Shown in pieces: positions 57,181-64,000 of a DNA stretch of 64,000 nucleotides. This DNA comes from Phyto melanocephala (lineage: Eukaryota > Arthropoda > Insecta > Diptera > Rhinophoridae). The notes below the pieces were generated by a model that made no database searches, was not told the DNA's origin, and saw only the letters and a program-made list of their open reading frames with translations. How positions within the stretch are numbered: position 1 is the stretch's first letter; each line of letters begins with the position of its first letter. The DNA is taken from assembly GCA_941918925.1 (NCBI GenBank), contig OW799235.1:36540701-36604700 (forward strand). The letters run 5' to 3'. A program made the translations under genes and the position numbers.

Positions 57181-58645
57181 GAAAGAAATATCAAATTAAG
57201 TAGGGCAAAAACTTTATGTTAAGATGTGTGTCACAATTATTGTCGCGTCTATTATGGTTGAACCAACCTTTATATGCCATAATACTTCGGATCATTGAAT
57301 TTTTTGCAGTTTCTCTATTCTTATTATATTTTAAATATAACTGGAAAATTAATGGATCTAAACAATAAATTGTTAGCAATTAGTCAAGTTAATATAATTT
57401 TTTAAACACCATTTGTATCTCACACACATACATACATAACTTTTTTAGGTTTTATAGTAAAAAAAAACTTGTATAGACATCATCTACTTTGTTTTGCAAT
57501 AAACTTTTCTCTAAAACCACTGTATCATCAATTGATTATAAGTGAAAAATACCCAAAAGAGCTTTCAGTAAGGAATATAGTTTTTCTTTCGTATTAATAT
57601 TGATAAATGTTACCGATACGTGTTTACGATACGCACCAATACATACACACAGATACATACAATTATGTATGTCTATGTATTATGTTGTAATCAAACGGTA
57701 AGTCTTTCTACACCATTTGATACATTTTCTATATTTTTCTAAGAGATTAATGGACCACAGTTCTGGTACTGACTCGCAAGAATAAAGACAACAATAAAGT
57801 TTTCCCTGGTATTTTGACATTTGAGACACTTTTCGTTTGTACATTTGTGATGCACTCAAATTGTTATTATTAATACTTTAATAATATTTTATTGATTTAT
57901 ATTTATAATTAATCATTTGTTACTGTTGTTTTCAAATTGAAATATTGAATGTAATGGAATGGAATTAAAATGAAATCAATGGAGTAAAATAAAAGATAAA
58001 ATAAATTATGAAAAATAGCCCTAATAATACTAAACTTAATACTTGTGCAGAGAAAGTGACAATCAATAGTGATGCTGATTTTTTTTTTTTCTGGAAAAAA
58101 AATGTTAACGAAAATAATAAATTATTTATTTTTCATTAAAAATCTTATTATGAAAATGAATAATGACAGCTTTTTAATAAAATTTACACTAGAAAAATGA
58201 TCCAGTTTTAGTTCTAAGCCTTGTTGAGTAAATACAAAATTTATTTAACAAATTGAAAAATTCATGCTCTTACAAAATATGACGAAATACTCTGAAAAGT
58301 ATTTTGTTAGATGGTGAAATTAGCAATGTGAATTAAATTGTATCTACTATACATTTTTATGGATTTTTTAGGAAAAGATGCTTAAGTTTCTGACAGCCAT
58401 TCCACTTCCGTCCTTTATATTTGTGTATGTACTGCATGCAAAATCCATATTCGTACTTAAAAAAGCATATTTGTCATATTATTCAGGCATGTTATGAAAA
58501 CCGATTTAGACATCAAACGTATTTGAAAAAAAAATGAAAGATGTGATGTGTTTGCTACGGTCGTTTTGTCAATCATTTTCAAATTTGTTTTTTAATCGTT
58601 TCTGATAAAATTTATTTAACAGCTTTATTACATTGTTTATACTTG
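57181..58645. other. Unassigned AT-rich DNA
   Basis: AT-rich, with CACATACATACATAAC-type repeats. No gene seen. Confidence 0.4.
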
Positions 58646-58886
58646 TGGCTTGGAGCTAAAAGGGCCGATGTCAAAATATTTACTTTTGAGAAAGTTGGAA
58701 TTGAACCTTAACTTTTATAGGTGTTTCCATAGTGACATTGGCCAGCATTTTATTTATGAAGCTGTTCTGGGTAAAGAATGACTTTAGCTGTTTTACAATA
58801 ATGAAATAGAGCAAGAAAATAAACCTAATGCAATGATTAACTCAAAAGAGCACAAAAGTGACATTGGCCCTTTTAGCTCCAAGCCA
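58646..58886. mobile_element. Small inverted-repeat element, 241 bp
   Basis: TGGCTTGGAGCTAAAAGGGC then CGATGTCA at 58646 pairs with its inverse TGACATTGG, CCCTTTTAGCTCCAAGCCA ending at 58886 (27 of 28 bp). Non-coding and no clear target duplication. Confidence 0.65.
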
Positions 58887-59039
58887 TAGATATATTTTAT
58901 ATTTTTTTTTACAGTCAATAGTTTGGGATTGGTTGAAAAAAAATCCTCAAGATCAATAGAAAAGAGGTCGTTTTAAATCGTGTTGAAATCATTGTATGGT
59001 TTTCATCACACACCTAATTATTTTATTATCATCCAATAA

Positions 59040-59320
59040 TCTATCAAAAAATGGTGTGCGTGTTATTCCGTTTGCAACACTTCGAAGTGTCAATTTAGAC
59101 TCCATAGTGTAGATATTTTCTAAGTCCTAGTTTCATTTTAGGACGGTATAGCTATGTCCGTCCATCCGTCCGTCTGTTTAAAGCTATATCGTGCTCGAAC
59201 CGAAAAAGTTGGGGGGCTCATATTTTACCAGAATATTTCTAATATATAAAGAATGTTTGGGCTAAATCAGTATTTGGTAAAAATCGCTGCAAACGTTAAG
59301 GTTTCAAACTGTTATTTTCC
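59040..59320 (+). repeat. HINE-A 5' fragment
   Basis: Mutated start, CTCCATAGTGTAGATATT, GTCCGTCCATCCGTCCGTCT and GCTCGAACCGAAAAAGTTGG, ending inside the next block. Confidence 0.75.
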
Positions 59321-59324
59321 TTCA

Positions 59325-59870
59325 CACGACAGTGTTAAAGGGTATATATACGTATGTCATTCCGTGTGAAGTTTTTACAATATTTATTTCCGATATAATC
59401 AAGTATGTGTATATTTTATATAAGCTTTGAATAGGGGAGTCGATTAAGCATTATTCGTCAGTCCGTCTCACCGTGTGTATATTGAAATCAACTTTTTGAA
59501 GCCCACCGACATCGCCAAGACCCGTGTAAGACATCAAAATATCAAAAATATTTAAAAGCAGATTGGTATTGGAAACCAGAATAATCACCTCACAACTATC
59601 TGAGATATGAGCAAATAAACACGACTGCCTCTGTTTTTTTTGCTTATTTTTACAACCAAAATTAAAATTTGGCAGCCCTAAAATGAAAATAAACAACTCG
59701 GCTTGAGACTAACTGAGATATACATAACCTCCAAATAACAACTGCTTCGATGCTTTTCCTGAAATTTACAACCGAGAGAGCCAATATGGGGATCAAAAAA
59801 GAGTACTTGAATATTCATATAGATGGCGTGTTGAAAGAATAGCTTTTTGTGTTAACCATGTATCTATTTA
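59325..59870 (+). repeat. HINE-B long form, 5' part
   Basis: CACACGACAGTGTTAAAGGG, GGGGAGTCGATTAAGCATTA, TTGAAATCAACTTTTTGAAG, CCCACCGACATCGCCAAGAC and ACAACCGAGAGAGCCAATAT. The 3' end is missing. Confidence 0.75.
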
Positions 59871-60155
59871 GATTTACCCGATTTTGGATAGGAGGTAACA
59901 TTTAATATAAGTCTTAAGCAACACAGATTGCAAAATTATCAAAAAATTATCCCAATAGAGGACTAGCAATATAGAATTTAAGAAACAGATAAGCGAATGC
60001 TAAAAACCAAAAAGGCATTTTAGTAAGTAAAAACGTTGACTTTTTTATATTTAACGCTTACACAAAAACAAAAAACATCTTAAAGTAATTTAAAGCATTG
60101 CTGGCACAAATCTTTCGCCGAATAACATTAAAACCCAACAGCAGTCATTATTGTG
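59871..60155. other. Unassigned AT-rich DNA
   Basis: Nothing recognised; left flank of the intact mariner. Confidence 0.4.
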
Positions 60156-61477
60156 TACAGGGTTGCCCATATTCGACGGACCCATGTTTTTTTTAAAAAA
60201 ATCAAAGAAAAAAATAAAAATTTGGCGGTTGGCAATCTTAATCATTTAATTTTTTCCAAGTAGATTTGTTTACATCAATTTTTGAATATGATATCTCTCA
60301 AATGGCCGCCTCTGGCGTTGATGGCGTATTGTGCCCTTTTTGCAGCATTTTCCATCGTTTTCGCCAACATTTCGGCCGGAATAGCGGCTATTTGTTCACG
60401 AATGTTGTCCTTGAGCTCTTCTAAGGTCCTTGGCTTGTTAACGTAAACCTTTGACTTCAAATATCCCCACAAGAAGAAGTCAGGCGGCGTCAAATCGGGC
60501 GAACGCGGTGGCCAGTCCAAATCACCACTTTTCGACATCAAACGGCCCGGAAACAAATTCTTCAGAAAATCGATTGTTATGCGACTTGTGTGCGGTGGAG
60601 CGCCGTCTTGTTGAAACCAGAACTGCCTCATACACTTTCGACGAATAATTGGCATCACAAAATTGGTCATCATGTCGCGATAACGCTCCTGGTTGATGGT
60701 AACAGCATGGCCATTTTCATTTTGGAAGAAAAACGGCCCAATGACCGTTTTCGCACTAACGCCGCACCAAACTGTGACTTTTTCGTCATGAAGAGGCACT
60801 TCTTGAATCTCCTGAGGATTTTCAGTGGCGTAAATACGGCAATTTTGCTTATTTACGGTCCCATTCAATGTGAAATGGGCTTCATCGGACATGATAATTT
60901 TGTTCCAAAATTGCTCGTCATCTTCGGCCATTTCGATGACTCTTTGGGCCCATTCCAATCGACGAGGCTTGTCCACAGGCAACAATCTTTGCGTCAATTG
61001 AATTTTGTACGGGAACAAATGCAAATCAACGCGAATAATCCGTTGTAAAGTGGACCGAGCCATGCCCAACTGCTGAGAACGGCGTTTTTGGGATGTTCTT
61101 GGGGACCTCTCAACACTGGCTCGTACGGCAGCGATATTCTCGGCCGATCGCCTTGGTCGACTTTTATTTGGCCTCTTCGGATTAGAAAGAGCCTCACCAG
61201 TCGAAAATTTTTCGTATAAACGCTTAATGGTGTTCTTAGAAGGCGCACTTCTCACATTTTTTAATATTTTAAAAGCACGTTGAGTTTTCACAATTGACTT
61301 GTTCTGTTGAATGTAAATTTCAACTATTTCAGAGCGCTCGCGTCTCGTGTATTGTTGCATGGTAAAAATTTGCTTGGACTGACGCTTCAAACGCGGTATG
61401 TCATTAAGCGATCTGACATCTCTGTCAAAAGTTATGGCGTTGCCAGATGGGTCCGTCGAATATGGGCAACCCTGTAT
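60156..61477 (-). mobile_element. Structurally complete DD41D mariner ('rosa'-like)
   Basis: 1318-bp element (60158-61475) with perfect 28-bp terminal inverted repeats (60158-60185 and 61448-61475, beginning CAGGGTTGCCCATATTCGAC) and TA at both flanks (60156-60157, 61476-61477). It carries one uninterrupted transposase gene on the minus strand. Identity of the two terminal repeats and absence of any frameshift suggest insertion long after the other mariners in the window, all of which are broken. Confidence 0.93.
60275..61360 (-). CDS. Mariner transposase, DD41D, apparently intact
   Basis: 361 residues from the ATG at 61360. Transposase cuts the element at its terminal repeats and joins it to TA targets in the nucleus. 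The N-terminal HTH pair (residues about 1-110) includes YTRRERSEIVEIYIQQ and HTH2 with KRRSQQLGMARSTLQRI. The catalytic triad is Asp159 (MSDEAHF), Asp252 (FQQDGAPPHTS) and Asp294 (TPPDFFLWG), with 92 and 41 residues between, i.e. DD41D, the spacing known for the rosa group of the Tc1/mariner superfamily. WVPHDL-type linker of classic mariners is not seen. The C-terminus ends RGGHLRDIIFKN. An open frame extends ten codons upstream without ATG, so this ATG is the natural start. Size is normal for mariners (about 340-370). No missing residue or stop is visible; activity is inferred, not shown. Confidence 0.93.
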   Translation of the reverse strand: MQQYTRRERSEIVEIYIQQNKSIVKTQRAFKILKNVRSAPSKNTIKRLYEKFSTGEALSNPKRPNKSRPRRSAENIAAVRASVERSPRTSQKRRSQQLGMARSTLQRIIRVDLHLFPYKIQLTQRLLPVDKPRRLEWAQRVIEMAEDDEQFWNKIIMSDEAHFTLNGTVNKQNCRIYATENPQEIQEVPLHDEKVTVWCGVSAKTVIGPFFFQNENGHAVTINQERYRDMMTNFVMPIIRRKCMRQFWFQQDGAPPHTSRITIDFLKNLFPGRLMSKSGDLDWPPRSPDLTPPDFFLWGYLKSKVYVNKPRTLEELKDNIREQIAAIPAEMLAKTMENAAKRAQYAINARGGHLRDIIFKN

Positions 61478-61783
61478 GTTTTTAGCAGTGCATAATTAAA
61501 TTTCTACAATTAATCATTTGTGAAGAGTCTGCAAAAATCGATTTGATTGTCCCTCATTCAAACTACATAGAACCAAATGCTCTAAATATTAACTCAGCTT
61601 TAAAGATTAAATCAGGAAATAAAATTCAAAATGGTACTGAATTTCAAATTCTTGTTTTCTTGTTCAATGGGTAACTCGTTTATCTGCACAACCGCATTCA
61701 AAATTTGGCTAAAAATCAATTGAAATTAACTATAAATTTAAGCTTTGACTTAAAGCTATCTTTTTGACAACCTTCATTTGTTA
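61478..61783. other. Unassigned AT-rich DNA
   Basis: Nothing recognised; right flank of the intact mariner. Confidence 0.4.
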
Positions 61784-62698
61784 TACCCTTCACATGTGCT
61801 GCACAAGGGTATATATAGCTTTGTCATTCCGTTTGTAATTTTTACAATTTTCATTTCCGACCCCATAAAGTATATATTTTCTGAAAGCTTATGAATAGAG
61901 GAGTTGATTAAGCCCTGACCGTCTGACCGTCTGTCCGCGTGTTGGTTGAAATCAACTTTCAGAAGCAACTATATGTTCCTCATATCTGTGTATGGTATCA
62001 ATCTTTTGGAGAAATCCAGGAATTAATTGCTATTGAAATTCAGCACAATAGCCCCATAACTTTCTGAGATATGAGCAAATAAACACGACTGCCTCTGTTT
62101 TTCCCATATTTTTACCACCAAAATTAAAATTTTTCAGCCATATAATAATTTACAGGTACTTTTGCTATTATTTCTAAATACAATATGCCTCTAGAGATAT
62201 TCGTCAACAATTTTGGATACAGCCGACTCTAATTGGTAAAGTTATAAACAAAAATTTTTATTTAAAAATGTATCTTCCAAAAATTTACATACAAAAATCA
62301 ATTTTTTTCAGCTTCTAGACAACCGAGAGAGTCAATATTGGTATCATCTGAAAGGACTTGACAAGCGCAATATAAGCACTACAAAAAAATTAAAATTCAT
62401 GTTGGTCGCCACTACAAACAGGCATACAATATATTTATATATGGGTCAAATCTGGTATCTGGTATCTGGGTCAAATTTTTTTAACCCCATCAATATGGGT
62501 ATCAAATTAAAGGGTAGTCAAGAATACAGTTAACTATGTAAAAATTAAAAACCACGGATGGCTTCGGAAATAATGAGGAAAAATGGCGTATAACATGAAA
62601 TATAGGTTAAGCTACGATGTGGGATTATACCTATGCACATGATGGTGAAGGATATTATCAGATTCGGCACGGCCGATAATAGCACTCTTACTTGTTTT
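61784..62698 (+). repeat. HINE-B long form, complete
   Basis: Starts TATACCCTTCACATGTGCTG, then the CCGACCCCATAAAGTATATA block, GTCCGTC-type run, GTTGAAATCAACTTTCAGAA, TGCCTCTAGAGATATTCGTC, TAACCCCATCAATATGGGTA, GGATGGCTTCGG, TGCACATGATGGTGAAGGAT, hairpin ATTCGGCACGGCCGAtaaT (one shift in the right arm, 62660-62677) and CACTCTTACTTGTT. This copy ties together pieces that look unrelated elsewhere in the window. Confidence 0.8.
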
Positions 62699-62929
62699 TA
62701 ACTAATTTTTCATTTTTAAATAATTTTAAGGGATATTTTTTGAACAAACTGCAGTCACTTGCCAACAGACTGTTCAGAGTAAATGTAGGAAACTATACAT
62801 GCTTTTAACTTGATTTCTTTTAATAAAATCTACCTTAAAGTTGTGAACCTATTCTGAGTCATTTTTAAGGTTTTTTTAATGGAATTAATCATTTTCTGGT
62901 CACCAAGAACTGGCAGCACTGCCGCAGAG
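62699..62929. other. Unassigned DNA
   Basis: Short spacer between two HINEs. Confidence 0.4.
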
Positions 62930-63452
62930 TCTTTTTTTGGTTTATTAAAATGCGAATATTGATCAAAAGACTTGTAATAACGGAAAATTTAGGTAACCGC
63001 TTATTTAAAGGCCTATCTCCCATGTAATGCTTTATCTTAAAGGCAAACAATTGCTCTATGGACAAATAACCGACAAAATTAAAAGTATGATGATAAAATT
63101 ATTCATCTGCATATATCTTCCTGGTCAATTTTATTATAATGCGAGAAAATGGATGTGGCACGCCCACATTAGCGCCCACCTCCTAACAAAGATATATCCT
63201 ACATCATTTTGTTTTTATTTGGATACCAAATTATACTTTTCAGTGTGAGTGTATAACTCCTAATAAAGAAATACTAAAGGTTTCATTGTAAGAATAAATT
63301 TAAGAAAATAAACTAAAAGCAAATCGAAGATACACAAAATAAGTGATACATATTTTATTATAAAGAGAGAGAGTTTTTCATTTTGTGCTATAAAGGTACA
63401 TAAAACTGGTCGTGGGTATAAAAAATTCGAATATAATTCTCTTACTTGTTTT
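62930..63452 (+). repeat. HINE-A, 3' part
   Basis: Module CACGCCCACATTAGCGCCCA at 63160, AAAATAAGTGATACATATTT, TTTTGTGCTATAAAGGTACA, CGTGGGTATAAAAAATTCG and a decayed end ATTCTCTTACTTGTT. Confidence 0.75.
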
Positions 63453-64000
63453 TCGTTTTTTTTTTATAACTGTCACCATACAATTTTAAATGCACAACTA
63501 AAAAGAGGTATTTGAATAATTTGTTTTGAAAACAGTTTAATACTTTTAATCGTCATTATAAAAATGAATCATTAAGCGGTACCCAATGTCATTTCTTTTT
63601 CAATAAAATAAATAAGAAACCATTTTAAGAGGCATTTATGATGCTATAAAATTTACAAAAAGGATTCAGGATTTTTAGGATTCATTGAAAGAAGCAAAAA
63701 ATTAGAGAATCATAGATCACTTATGGGACATTTCATATCAAATTCAAGCGCTCTAAGGTAGGTTTGTATAACAGAATACATTTATAGATGGCGATGATGA
63801 GTTTAGAAAATTTGTGGTGCTCAATTGAATTAACTCTTTAAAAGACATTTTTCCCCTGAATAATTAAGTTAAGTTTTCACTTTAACTTAAACATTGTATA
63901 ACTCTTGAAGGCAATAATTACTTAGAAAATGAACACATATATATATGCACACATAAATGAAAACATAATAATCAGCATATTTTTTCTGAATAATATTTAA
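63453..64000. other. Unassigned AT-rich DNA
   Basis: Nothing recognised. Confidence 0.4.

Noticed and set aside
60590..61048. 152-residue plus-strand frame and other frames over 60.3-61.5 kb
   Set aside because: Antisense shadows of the mariner transposase gene.

Overview
The window looks like transposon-rich, AT-rich nuclear DNA from a higher fly (Diptera, Brachycera), most likely a tephritid fruit fly. Three things point there: many mariner-type relics with the DD41D catalytic spacing described as the 'rosa' lineage from Ceratitis; many copies of a DINE-1/Helentron-like (HINE) non-coding repeat carrying the TATACCC start, the CCCCATAAAGTATATA block, runs of GTCCGTC and repeated CGCCCAC motifs; and frequent short CATACATA-type repeats. 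No conserved host gene, tRNA or rRNA was recognised. The window could be intergenic, pericentromeric or the inside of a very large intron.

Layout. 0-9 kb: a decayed jockey-like LINE, HINE pieces, and a mariner relic split by a 1.4 kb element with Transib hallmarks (CACAGTG ends, 5-bp duplication). 9-15 kb: a piggyBac-like miniature element, a piggyBac N-terminal coding relic, a DD41D mariner relic, and LINE 3' ends, one split by an insert with tandem 120-bp modules. 16-18 kb: a mariner relic split by a 690-bp G-tract-ended element with a 9-bp duplication. 19-27 kb: HINE-A copies, one split by a deleted mariner, more mariner relics and small inverted-repeat elements. 28-35 kb: a 743-bp TA-flanked element, an R1/LOA-like LINE with an RNase H domain, and HINEs. 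36-41 kb: a second deleted mariner and a 2.3 kb hAT-like element with a perfect 8-bp duplication. 42.8-44.5 kb: a two-exon gene of a large uncharacterised arthropod family, broken by one frameshift. 45-57 kb: two pogo/Tigger-like elements, both with later insertions; one sits in a HINE-A and carries two HINE-B copies, giving three levels of nesting. 60.2-61.5 kb: a structurally complete mariner with an intact 361-residue transposase and perfect terminal repeats. The last 3 kb hold two more HINEs.

How it fits together: the sequence is a layered record of transposition. Several insertions can be ordered because the interrupted reading frame or repeat rejoins exactly once the insert and one duplication copy are removed. 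Only the 60-61 kb mariner looks capable of encoding an active enzyme; the 42.8-44.5 kb gene is the main candidate for something poorly described.
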